NCBI RefSeq assembly: GCF_009769385.1
Contig: NZ_ML775961.1
Location: 186,001-250,000 of the forward strand
From: Saccharothrix deserti
GTDB lineage: Bacteria; Actinomycetota; Actinomycetes; Mycobacteriales; Pseudonocardiaceae
Direction of reading: 5' to 3'
Length of the DNA: 64,000 nucleotides
In this document: positions 18,322-25,851 of the stretch, one piece after another
How positions within the stretch are numbered: the first letter of the stretch is position 1
Layout: each line of letters opens with the position of its first letter
The notes under the pieces: generated by a model
Databases searched by the model: none
The model's input: the letters and a program-made list of their open reading frames with translations, nothing else
What the model was told of the DNA's origin: nothing
Program-made: the position numbers and the translations under genes

Positions 18322-19545
18322 ATGCGCATGTCCCCGCTGGACTCGGACGTCCCCGACGCCATCGACCTCGACGAGCCCGCCCGATACGCGGGCGTCGGGC
18401 AGCACGCCGCGTGGCGGTGGCTGCGAGACCATGCGCCGCTGTGGCTCCAGAGCACGCGTTCGGGCCACGAGTTCTGGTCCGTCACGCGGTATGACGACGT
18501 GGTCCGGGTGCTCAAGGAGATCGACGTGTTCAGCTCCGAGTGGGGCACGATCCTGGCCGTGGCGGGTGGTGACCTCGGTGGTGGTACGGCGATCAACATG
18601 GTGGACCCGCCACTGCACGCCGACCTGCGCGGTCCCACCGCTCGCGTGATGTCGATGTCGGTGATGCGGGCCAGGGCGGCACGGATCCGGGACGACGTCC
18701 GGTCGATGCTGGAGCCGGTGCCGGACGGCGAGCCGGTCGACCTGGCCGACGTGCTGCTGGAACTGCCGATGGTGGCGCTGGGCGGCATCCTGGGCGTGCC
18801 GCGGTCCCGGTGGCGCGACGTCGGCCTCGCGGCCATGCGCGGCGTCGCGCCGGACGACCCCGCCTACACCCTCGGTGACGCGCGGCGGACGCTCACCGAC
18901 GCGCACTCGGAGATATTCGACCTGTTCGGTGAGCTGGTCGCGCGCCGCCGCGCCGAGCCGACCGGCGACCTGGTGTCCGCGTTGTGCGGGCTGACCTTCG
19001 ATGGCCGCCCGCTCGACGACCAGGAGGTCGTCCTGAACTGCTACAGCTTCCTGATGGGTGCCGCGACCACGACCCCGCACGTGGCAGCCCACTTCATCGC
19101 GGTGATGGCCGAGGAGCCCGCACTGTGGCACACCCTGCGCGCCCGGCCGGACCTGCGGGCCGCCGCGGTCGAGGAGGCCGCCCGGTGGACCAGCCCGACC
19201 AACCACCTGCTGCGCCGGGTCACCCGACCCGTCGAGCTGCGCGGTCGCGTGTTCGAGCCGGGCGAGCTGGTCTGCGCGTGGGTGGCCTCGGCGAACCGGG
19301 ACGAGCGCGTGTTCACCGACCCCTACCGGTTTCGCCTCGACCGTGCGCCCAACCCCCACATCGCGTTCAGCGTCGGGCCGCACTACTGCATCGGCGCGCC
19401 CGCCGCGCGTGCGGCGTTGGGCGCGCTGGTGAACGAGCTGGCCGAGCGCGTCGTGTCGTTCGAGCCGGTGGGCGACGCGGTCCACGTGCGCTCCAACTTC
19501 ATCAACGGTGTCTCCCGGCTGCCGATGCGGCTTGTGACACGGTGA
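18322..19545 (+). CDS. Cytochrome P450
   Basis: A 407-residue bacterial class I P450. The heme-binding motif is AFSVGPHYCIGAP with the Cys ligand near residue 356. The I-helix segment LMGAATTTPH is a variant of the usual (A/G)GxxT, and an EEAAR-type ExxR lies near residue 290. GGAG lies six bases before the ATG. Within this operon of free A, PCP and C proteins, the plausible job is beta-hydroxylation of the carrier-bound amino acid, as for P450s paired with A-PCP units in other NRPS pathways. No ferredoxin or reductase is encoded nearby. The substrate is inferred from context. Confidence 0.9.
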   Translation: MRMSPLDSDVPDAIDLDEPARYAGVGQHAAWRWLRDHAPLWLQSTRSGHEFWSVTRYDDVVRVLKEIDVFSSEWGTILAVAGGDLGGGTAINMVDPPLHADLRGPTARVMSMSVMRARAARIRDDVRSMLEPVPDGEPVDLADVLLELPMVALGGILGVPRSRWRDVGLAAMRGVAPDDPAYTLGDARRTLTDAHSEIFDLFGELVARRRAEPTGDLVSALCGLTFDGRPLDDQEVVLNCYSFLMGAATTTPHVAAHFIAVMAEEPALWHTLRARPDLRAAAVEEAARWTSPTNHLLRRVTRPVELRGRVFEPGELVCAWVASANRDERVFTDPYRFRLDRAPNPHIAFSVGPHYCIGAPAARAALGALVNELAERVVSFEPVGDAVHVRSNFINGVSRLPMRLVTR

Positions 19546-20810
19546 GCGAGCCGAGCCTGTCCAGGCGGTACCGCGACCGCTTCACCGCCCTGACCGGCGG
19601 GGAACGCGCCTCGGCCGAAGGTCTGCTGCCGGCCACGAGTGCGCAACGCCGGTTCGTGCTCGGCGCGGAGAGCACCGGGCGGCGGATACTCGTGCCCTAC
19701 GCGTTCACCCTGCCCGCGGGCGCGCTGACCGTGGCCGGGCTTGCCGACCGGCTGGCCGCGCTGGTGTCCCGCCACGCGGCCCTGCGGTGCCGGGTCGACT
19801 ACGACGACACGGGCCTGGTCGTGCAACGAGAGCTGACCGACCCGACACCGCCCACGACCGTGGTCGCGGTCGCGGGTGCCCGGGAGGAGGCGGAGGCCGT
19901 CCGCCGGGTGCTCGCCGAGGCGCGCACGGCACCGGACGCCACGCCGATGCGGGTGGCGCTGTTGCGGGGCGCCGAGCAGGACCGGCTGGTGCTGGTGTTC
20001 GAGCACTCGGTGATGGACGAGATGTCGTTGCGGCTGGTCGCCGCGGACCTGTTCGCAGCGGAGCCCGCACCCCGGCCGCCCACCGACACGTGGCGGGAGT
20101 ACCGCGACGCGGTGTGGCAGTGGCTGGACTCGGAGGTCGAAGCGGCCACCGAGGACGCGGTCGGGTACTGGGTGGACCGACTCGCGCCGGTCGCCGGCGT
20201 CACCTCATCCGGCCCTGCCACACCGGATCCGGTCACCGCGGCTGTGGTGGACCCGGCTCCGGTGGAGCTACCCGGTCCGCGGGTCCGCGCCACCCTGTTC
20301 CCGCGCCTGCTCGCGGCGGCGCACCAGACGCTGCAAGCCGTCGAAGGCGGTGCCAGCTCGGTCATCTACCCCTGGGGCATGCGACCACCCGAACTCGTCG
20401 GGGTTGTCGGTTGCTTCATGAACACCGTGTTCAGCGGGGAAATGGGCGCGGCGTGGCGGTGGCAGGACTTCAGCCGGGCGTGCTGGCTTGACTTCGAGCA
20501 CGCTCACGTCCCGTTCGACGACGTGGTACTGGCGGTGAACCGCCGGACCCGCACCGGGTGGTCGGGCGAGGCCCGCTGCCTGCTGGGCCTCGAAGACCTC
20601 ACCACGCGGCCGGCGTTCGGCCCGACCGACCTGGTCGTCGACGAGTGGCTGCCGACCTGGCTCGTGCCGAAGTCGCCGGTCAACGCGACGGCCCGGTTCG
20701 ACGGGGCGGAACTGGTCCTGCGGGTGGTGGCGGACCCTGTCGCGTTCCCCTCGGCCGGGCTTTTCGCCGAGGTGTGGCGTGAGCGTGTGTCCCGACAACT
20801 GGCGCGCTGA
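19542..20810 (+). CDS. Free-standing condensation-domain protein
   Basis: About 422 residues, the size of one C domain. The active-site region reads FEHSVMDEMS near residue 154: the catalytic His of HHxxxDG is kept, the first His is Glu and the final Gly is Glu. A C-terminal lobe follows with GCFMNTVFSGEM and VPFDDVV in the expected places. The GTG start shares bases with the P450 stop. It likely moves the modified aminoacyl group from a free PCP to the main assembly line or onto a non-peptidyl acceptor. The altered motif makes activity probable but not certain. Confidence 0.78.
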   Translation: MSEPSLSRRYRDRFTALTGGERASAEGLLPATSAQRRFVLGAESTGRRILVPYAFTLPAGALTVAGLADRLAALVSRHAALRCRVDYDDTGLVVQRELTDPTPPTTVVAVAGAREEAEAVRRVLAEARTAPDATPMRVALLRGAEQDRLVLVFEHSVMDEMSLRLVAADLFAAEPAPRPPTDTWREYRDAVWQWLDSEVEAATEDAVGYWVDRLAPVAGVTSSGPATPDPVTAAVVDPAPVELPGPRVRATLFPRLLAAAHQTLQAVEGGASSVIYPWGMRPPELVGVVGCFMNTVFSGEMGAAWRWQDFSRACWLDFEHAHVPFDDVVLAVNRRTRTGWSGEARCLLGLEDLTTRPAFGPTDLVVDEWLPTWLVPKSPVNATARFDGAELVLRVVADPVAFPSAGLFAEVWRERVSRQLAR

Positions 20811-20826
20811 GCGGCGAGGAGGAGAC

Positions 20827-21060
20827 ATGTCCGCTGAGACGGAGGAGATCGTGTTGCGGGAGTGGACCCGCCAGCTCGGGGTCGACGAGGCCCGCGCCGA
20901 GGACGATTTCTTCGGCATGGGCGGCAACTCGTTGCAGGCCGCGGAGTTGATGGCGGCGCTGAGCCGCGAGTTCGGCACTCGGCTGCGGCTGGCCGTGCTG
21001 CTGCGCAACCCGGTGCTGGGCGATCTCGTCAAAGCCGTCGTCGACACCGTCCGGCGGTGA
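20827..21060 (+). CDS. Second free-standing peptidyl carrier protein
   Basis: A 77-residue carrier with the pantetheine Ser in DDFFGMGGNSLQAAELM. The ATG at 20827 follows a strong GAGGAGGAG site. A longer in-frame reading from 20779 would add N-terminal sequence of no domain character that overlaps the C-protein gene. The stop overlaps the GTG of the LanB-like gene, so the two are coupled. Two discrete PCPs in one operon suggest two carrier-bound intermediates or a hand-over between loading and tailoring. Confidence 0.9.
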   Translation: MSAETEEIVLREWTRQLGVDEARAEDDFFGMGGNSLQAAELMAALSREFGTRLRLAVLLRNPVLGDLVKAVVDTVRR

Positions 21061-23219
21061 CGGGCGTGCTGGTCGACCTGACCGACGAATGGCGGCTGGG
21101 CGACGTGGCCCTGGTCCGCTCGGCCGGCCTCGACGCTCGTGCGGCGCTGAGCTTCTCCAGTGGCACGGCGGCGGAGTTCCTCCCGGTCGAGGAGCTCGAC
21201 CGGGCCGCCGAGCGGTTGGCGGCCGACCCGTGGCTGCGCCACGCGCTGGCGTGGCAGAACCCCGCGGTGCTGGCGAACTGGGCTGCCGGTTACCGGGCCG
21301 GCGCGGCCACCGGGCGCAAGCGCGACCGGCGCATGATGGCGCTCGCCCGCTACGTGCAGCGGTACGCCACGAAGAACGACACCATCGACTTCTTCGGCCC
21401 CACCGGATGGGCCCGGCTCGACCAGACCTCGCCCGGCGTGGTGGTGAGCCAGGGGCGGGGTGAGATCGTGCGCCGGCACGCGCACTTCGAGGTCTGGGCG
21501 ATCGAAGCGCTGGCCCGTCGGTGGGAAACCGGGCTGCGGCCGCACCTGTGCCCGCTGCGGGACCCGTCCAGCCGGCTGGACGGCACGACCCTGCTCCGCC
21601 CCAGCGGTCTGACCACCGAGCTCACCCCGGAGCAGGCGGCGGTCTTGGGCCGGTGCGACGGCCGCACACCGGCTGTGCGCATCGCCGCCGTGCACGGCGA
21701 AGGAGCCCTGCGGGTCCTGGAAGACCTGCACGCCGCCGGCGTCGTCCGGTGGGGCTTCCACCTCCACTTCGACGAGGCGGTGGACGACCAGCTCGCCGAC
21801 CAGCTCGCGGCGCTGGCCCATCTGCCCGCCGCCCGAGACCACCTGGCGTTGCTGGACGAGCTGCGGGCCGGCCGGCGGGCCGTCGACGAGGCCGCGGACG
21901 CCGCGACGGCCTTGGCCCGCCTGCGTGATCGCTACCGGACCATCGCCGGCACCTCGGCCGTGTTGTCCAAGAAGGACAGTGCCGAGCAGCGCACGCTGCT
22001 GTGGAGCGACGCGCTCGCGGACTGGGACGTGGTGCTCGGCGCGGACGCCCTGGCCGGCCTGGCCGAGCCGCTGGGGCTGCTGCTCGACGCGTGCCGGTGG
22101 CTCACCTGGCGGATCGGTGAGCGGGTGCGCGGGCTGGTGGCGGAGTCGCTGGCGGAGACCCCGGACGGCGAGCTGTCGTTCGACATCGTGTTCGACGACC
22201 TGCGGACGGAGCTGACCGTCCAGCGGTCACCAGTGGTCGCCGAGGTCGTGCGCGAGCTCCAGGCCGTGGTCGCGGGGCTCGTCGACCCGGACCCGGCAGG
22301 CGGCCCGGTCCACCTGTCGGGGGAGCGGCTCGGCCCACGCTGGCGGAAGGCGTTCGCCGCGCCGCGCGCCGGGTGGGGCCTGGCCCGGGTGCACAGCGCG
22401 GACGTCATGCTGACCGCCGACCGGGGCTGGGTGCTCGGCGAACTGCACGTCGCGGTGAACCCGCTGGACGGCCGGTGGGCGACGCTCAACCAGCGCGACT
22501 TCGTCGACGTGGCCGCCCTGGTGGACCGAACGACGCCGGGGCCGCGCTTCCTGCCTGCGTTCCCCCGGAGCTGGGCCAGGATCAGCCCCCGCACACAGCC
22601 GGTGCGCGGCGTGCGCCTGCCCGACAAGGATCGGTACTGGACCTCGTGGCGCGACGACGTGCTGCCCGTCGACATGCCGCGTATCCGCGCGCTCGACCTG
22701 CGGGTGCGCCGGGAGGGTGAGGAGGTCGTCGTCATGGGAGAAGGTGTCCACGCCCCGATCCTCGAACTGCTCGGTGAGTTCCTGTCCATCGTCGCGGTCG
22801 ATGCGTTCCGGCCGTTCGGAGAGGCGCCGCACACCCCGAGGGTGAGCCTGGACCGCCTCGTCGTGCACCGGGAGACTTGGCGGTTCCGAGCTGGTGATCT
22901 GGTCACGCCGGACGTCCGCGCGCTGGCTGCGGCGTTGCGCGACCGAGGTGTACCGCTGCACTTCTTCCACCGGCTGCCCACCGAGCCCAAGCCGGTGTTC
23001 GGCGACCTCTCCGCCGAGCCGCTGATGCGTGACCTGCTCCGACTGCTGCGCGGGGCTGATCCGGACGCGGTTCTCGTCGTCCAAGAGATGTTGCCCGGGT
23101 TCGATGACCTCTGGCTGACCGGGGCGGATGGCACGATCCACACCGGCGAGTTCCGACTGGTTGCCCTGGACGGTCGGGTAGGAGCGGGGACATCGGTCGG
23201 AAAACAGGAATCCCGGTGA
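21057..23219 (+). CDS. Lantibiotic dehydratase-like protein (LanB N-terminal glutamylation domain only)
   Basis: A 720-residue protein resembling the N-terminal domain of LanB dehydratases, which use glutamyl-tRNA to glutamylate Ser/Thr before elimination. The segment RYATKNDTIDFFGPTGWARL near residues 100-120 matches a pattern I associate with actinobacterial proteins annotated as lantibiotic dehydratases. Full LanB proteins are about 1000 residues; the length here fits the split or peptide-aminoacyl-tRNA-ligase type without the elimination domain. No elimination partner and no precursor peptide is visible. It is the last gene of the rightward NRPS operon and its GTG start overlaps the second free PCP, so it may dehydrate or aminoacylate a carrier-bound or free intermediate. 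The activity is not provable from sequence. Confidence 0.68.
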   Translation: MTGVLVDLTDEWRLGDVALVRSAGLDARAALSFSSGTAAEFLPVEELDRAAERLAADPWLRHALAWQNPAVLANWAAGYRAGAATGRKRDRRMMALARYVQRYATKNDTIDFFGPTGWARLDQTSPGVVVSQGRGEIVRRHAHFEVWAIEALARRWETGLRPHLCPLRDPSSRLDGTTLLRPSGLTTELTPEQAAVLGRCDGRTPAVRIAAVHGEGALRVLEDLHAAGVVRWGFHLHFDEAVDDQLADQLAALAHLPAARDHLALLDELRAGRRAVDEAADAATALARLRDRYRTIAGTSAVLSKKDSAEQRTLLWSDALADWDVVLGADALAGLAEPLGLLLDACRWLTWRIGERVRGLVAESLAETPDGELSFDIVFDDLRTELTVQRSPVVAEVVRELQAVVAGLVDPDPAGGPVHLSGERLGPRWRKAFAAPRAGWGLARVHSADVMLTADRGWVLGELHVAVNPLDGRWATLNQRDFVDVAALVDRTTPGPRFLPAFPRSWARISPRTQPVRGVRLPDKDRYWTSWRDDVLPVDMPRIRALDLRVRREGEEVVVMGEGVHAPILELLGEFLSIVAVDAFRPFGEAPHTPRVSLDRLVVHRETWRFRAGDLVTPDVRALAAALRDRGVPLHFFHRLPTEPKPVFGDLSAEPLMRDLLRLLRGADPDAVLVVQEMLPGFDDLWLTGADGTIHTGEFRLVALDGRVGAGTSVGKQESR

Positions 23220-23220
23220 T

Positions 23221-23480
23221 GACGTCGAAGAACATCGTGCCCTCGATGTCGATGACCACCGGCTCGTCGCGGTCGTCGTCGACCAGGACGTGGTCGGGGC
23301 CCAGCTCGCCGTGGATCAGGCCGAACCGCGATCGTGGCACCACGGCGGCGTGCCGCGCCCGCAGCAGGTCGGCCAATCGGTCCCGCACGACTGCGATGCG
23401 GTCGACCCGGGCGGCGGACTGGGCGGGGTAGGCGAGCGCCGGGTCGGCCACGTGGGCGTGCATGTCCTGCCATGATCGCC
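23221..23480 (-). pseudogene. Fragment of an aminoglycoside phosphotransferase-family (APH) kinase gene
   Basis: On the minus strand this stretch encodes a convincing central piece of an APH/choline-kinase-type phosphotransferase, including FGLIHGELGPDHVLVDDD and PVVIDIEGTMFFDV. These cover the catalytic His-x-Glu/Asp loop and the metal-binding Asp. Similarity stops at 23221, two bases beyond the stop of the convergent LanB-like gene, and the N-lobe (about 150 residues) is missing because the next gene ends at 23576. Both ends are lost, so it is a remnant. It marks the border of the NRPS cluster and suggests that cluster gain or deletion cut this gene. Confidence 0.72.
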
Positions 23481-23575
23481 CACACCGCTCACCGGAGATA
23501 TCCGATTGTTGGGCCGTGCGGAACTCACCCACGAGGCCTTCGACACCAACGGCACGGCGATCCCGGGCCCGTTGG

Positions 23576-24370
23576 TCACGGCAGGATCGAGTCGACGTAA
23601 CCCCCGTCCACCCGCACCGCCGCCCCGGTCGTCGCCGACGCCTGCGGTGACGCCAGGTACACCACCAGGTTGCCGATCTCCTCCGGCTCGATCAGCCGCC
23701 CCAGCAGGGACTGCGGCCGGTGCACGCGCATGAACTCCCGCTGCGCCTCCTCCCACGGCAGCGAACGGTCCACCAGTTGGTAGACGAAGTCCTCCACCCC
23801 ACCGGTGTGCGTCGGCCCCGCGATCACGCAGTTCACCGTCACACCGCTGCCCGTCGCTTCCTTCGCGAACCCGCGCGACACGGCCAGCAGCGCCGTCTTC
23901 GACATCCCGTAGTGGATCATCTCCGCCGGGATCACCACGGCCGAGTCGCTGGCGATGTACTGCACGCGCCCCCACCCGCGCTCCCGCATCCCCGGCAGGT
24001 AGGTGCGCGTCAGTCGAACGGCCGACAGCACGTTCACCTCGAAGTACCGCCGCCACTCGTCGTCGCTGATCTCCAACGCCGGCCGCGCCCCGAAGATGCC
24101 GACGTTGTTCACCAGCACGTCCACCTCGGGCAGCACCGAGACCAGCGCGGCGGCGCCGGAATCCGTCGACACGTCCGCCGGCACGCCGACCACGTTCGCC
24201 CCCGGCACCTGCTCACGCAGCCGCGCCACCGCCTCGTGGACCGCCTCGGCCTTGCGCCCGTTCACCGCGGTCCGCGCACCGGCCCGCGCCAACGCCACCG
24301 CGATCGCCTCGCCGATACCCTGCGTCGAACCGGTGACCAGCGCCGTCTTCCCGCTCAGATCCAGGTGCAT
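23576..24370 (-). CDS. Short-chain dehydrogenase/reductase (SDR)
   Basis: A 264-residue classical SDR. The NAD(P) motif TGSTQGIG is near residue 14, followed by NNVGIFG, the catalytic Ser in YIASDSA, and the Tyr-Lys pair in YGMSK. A C-terminal PEEIGNLVVYLAS segment and GGYVDSILP complete the family pattern. ATG 24370 gives the standard length; the frame stays open far upstream without SDR character. The substrate cannot be told; it resembles the many 3-oxoacyl-reductase-like SDRs of actinomycetes. It stands alone with 160 bases before the DUF6204 gene. Confidence 0.88.
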   Translation of the reverse strand: MHLDLSGKTALVTGSTQGIGEAIAVALARAGARTAVNGRKAEAVHEAVARLREQVPGANVVGVPADVSTDSGAAALVSVLPEVDVLVNNVGIFGARPALEISDDEWRRYFEVNVLSAVRLTRTYLPGMRERGWGRVQYIASDSAVVIPAEMIHYGMSKTALLAVSRGFAKEATGSGVTVNCVIAGPTHTGGVEDFVYQLVDRSLPWEEAQREFMRVHRPQSLLGRLIEPEEIGNLVVYLASPQASATTGAAVRVDGGYVDSILP

Positions 24371-24531
24371 GCCAACGATGATCGCGCAAAGGGCATAACG
24401 CCGCCGTTCACGAGTACAGCGCCCCCAGGAACTCCCCAACGTCCGTCCGCCGTGGCCAAGGTCGCCAGGACGTAAAGCACGCGGCACGGCCGACACGAGC
24501 CCCGATCGCCGCCCCGCCTGCGGTCGGAGGG

Positions 24532-24867
24532 CTAACCGGCCCGCTTCGGACGTCGCACCTTGATCAGGTCCATATCGGTCGCCGACGCACGCATGTCGCG
24601 GAAGTCCACGCCGAACTCCTCGACCGCTCGGGCGGCCAGGGCGAGGGCCCGGTCGCACACCGCCCGATCGGTCGCCGCGACCTCGGCGCGCAACACCACG
24701 CGGAAGCTGAAGAAGTCCAGCGACCGGTCGTAGGACAGCGCGCCGTCCTCGGAGAAGCCGTTGTCGAGCACACCGTGCCGGTCGACGGCGGCCAGCAGTC
24801 GGGCGCGGCCGACGTCGTCGAGGTCGGTGAACCGGCCCCGCACCATGACCCGGTAGGTGTGCTCCAT
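24532..24867 (-). CDS. DUF6204-like small protein
   Basis: A 111-residue protein of unknown function. The start (MEHTYRVMVRGRFTDL), a middle SYDRSLDFFSFRVVL and the overall length fit the actinobacterial DUF6204 family as I remember it. No catalytic motif, signal peptide or membrane segment is visible. It is a single gene between the SDR and the divergent VOC gene; the 181 bases to 25049 should carry both promoters. The family assignment is from recognition, not a search. Confidence 0.65.
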   Translation of the reverse strand: MEHTYRVMVRGRFTDLDDVGRARLLAAVDRHGVLDNGFSEDGALSYDRSLDFFSFRVVLRAEVAATDRAVCDRALALAARAVEEFGVDFRDMRASATDMDLIKVRRPKRAG

Positions 24868-25048
24868 GTGCCGTCTCCTGATCGCCGCGATGTCGGCCTG
24901 TCATCGTGGAGGAACCGCCGAGAGGACCGCAATCGGATATGCCCCGACCGCGGACCGCCCACAGGCGACACGCTGGTCGTTCCCGCCCTGCGGCATCCCG
25001 CGCCTGCTGCCAGGATGAGCCCGCCGACACGACCCCGAGGAGGACCCG

Positions 25049-25462
25049 GTGACCTCGCGACTGAACCCGTACATCAGCTTCGCTGGAAACGCCCGCGAGG
25101 CGATGGAGTTCTACGAATCCGTTTTCGGCGGCACCCTGTCGCTCAACACGTTCGGCGAGTACGGCGCCACGGACGCGCCGGAGGCCGAGAAGATCATGCA
25201 CGGCATGCTGGAGACGCCGAGCGGCTTCACGCTGATGGGCGCCGACACCCCGCCCGGCATGTCCGTCAACGCGGGCGACAACATCACCATCTGCCTCAGC
25301 GGTGACGATGCCGACGAGCTGCACGGCTACTGGGAGAAGCTGTCCGACGGCGGCAACGTCCTCACGCCGCTGGAGAAGCAGATGTGGGGCGACGAGTACG
25401 GCGCCTGCCAGGACAAGTTCGGCATCTCCTGGATGGTCAACATCAGCGCTGCCTCCTCCTGA
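25049..25462 (+). CDS. VOC-superfamily protein (PhnB/3-demethylubiquinone-methyltransferase-like)
   Basis: A 137-residue vicinal-oxygen-chelate protein with a paired beta-alpha-beta fold. It opens with NPYISFAGNAREAMEFYESVFGG in pattern (about residues 6-28) and ends GACQDKFGISWMVNI, both hallmarks of the PhnB-like subgroup. GTG 25049 follows a GAGGAGG site. These proteins are often glyoxalase- or antibiotic-binding-like, but most have no known substrate. It is monocistronic. Confidence 0.85.
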   Translation: MTSRLNPYISFAGNAREAMEFYESVFGGTLSLNTFGEYGATDAPEAEKIMHGMLETPSGFTLMGADTPPGMSVNAGDNITICLSGDDADELHGYWEKLSDGGNVLTPLEKQMWGDEYGACQDKFGISWMVNISAASS

Positions 25463-25489
25463 CCCCGACGACCCCGACGACCCCGCGCA
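25463..25489 (+). repeat. Short tandem 9-base repeat
   Basis: Directly after the VOC stop, GACCCC-type 9-base units (period ACCCCGACG) occur about three times in a row. The unit is simple and G+C-rich, so it may be slippage debris rather than a functional site. Confidence 0.5.
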
Positions 25490-25594
25490 CTCGTACGATC
25501 GGCCCGTGCCCGGTGGGCGCGGCGTGCTCCGCGCACCGGCATCCTGCTTCAGCCCCTATCGGCTGTCACCAACGTCATGACCCGCAACACCTAG

Positions 25595-25751
25595 CAGGCG
25601 TGGGGCCGGTTCTGGGGCTGGGCCCCGAAGGAAGACGGTCGCCTTCGCCTCCTTGGCCGGCTACGCCGCCTGCCTGCACGCCCGCGCCACGGCGGGCCGG
25701 CGGGGACGGCGCTCGGCGTGGATCAACGTCATCAACATGGTCCGACGGTGA
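25595..25751 (+). pseudogene. Decayed fragment of a cytochrome c biogenesis gene (ccsB/resC-like), with frameshift
   Basis: One frame from 25595 encodes QAWGRFWGWAPKE, the tryptophan-rich heme-handling signature of CcsB/ResC/CcmC proteins (normally WGxxWxWDxKE). After a one-base shift at about 25634, the next frame continues TVAFASLAGYAACLHARA and then RSAWINVINMV, which matches the following conserved part (usually ETVAF..YAAYLHARAT..GRRAAWINV). Asp in the WxWDxKE core is Ala, the frame is broken and both flanks are gone. This is therefore a pseudogene scrap of about 50 codons lying between two unrelated genes. Confidence 0.75.
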
Positions 25752-25851
25752 CGCTGGGTGGGGCCGGACGGGGGTTGCCCCGCGTGGCCTGGATCACCTA
25801 CCGTCCAGTAAAGGTGAAGAGGTTTCGCGTATCTCGGGTCGGGGAGTGCGA

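Noticed and set aside
23220-23575. Search for a RiPP precursor peptide next to the LanB-like gene
   Set aside because: The only coding-like signal is the APH fragment on the opposite strand; no short frame with a leader/core layout and ribosome site was found on either side.
23576-25324. A 582-codon minus-strand frame that could be read as one large SDR fusion
   Set aside because: Only the last 264 codons look like protein; the rest runs antisense through DUF6204 and VOC genes without domain character. The ATG at 24370 gives a normal SDR.
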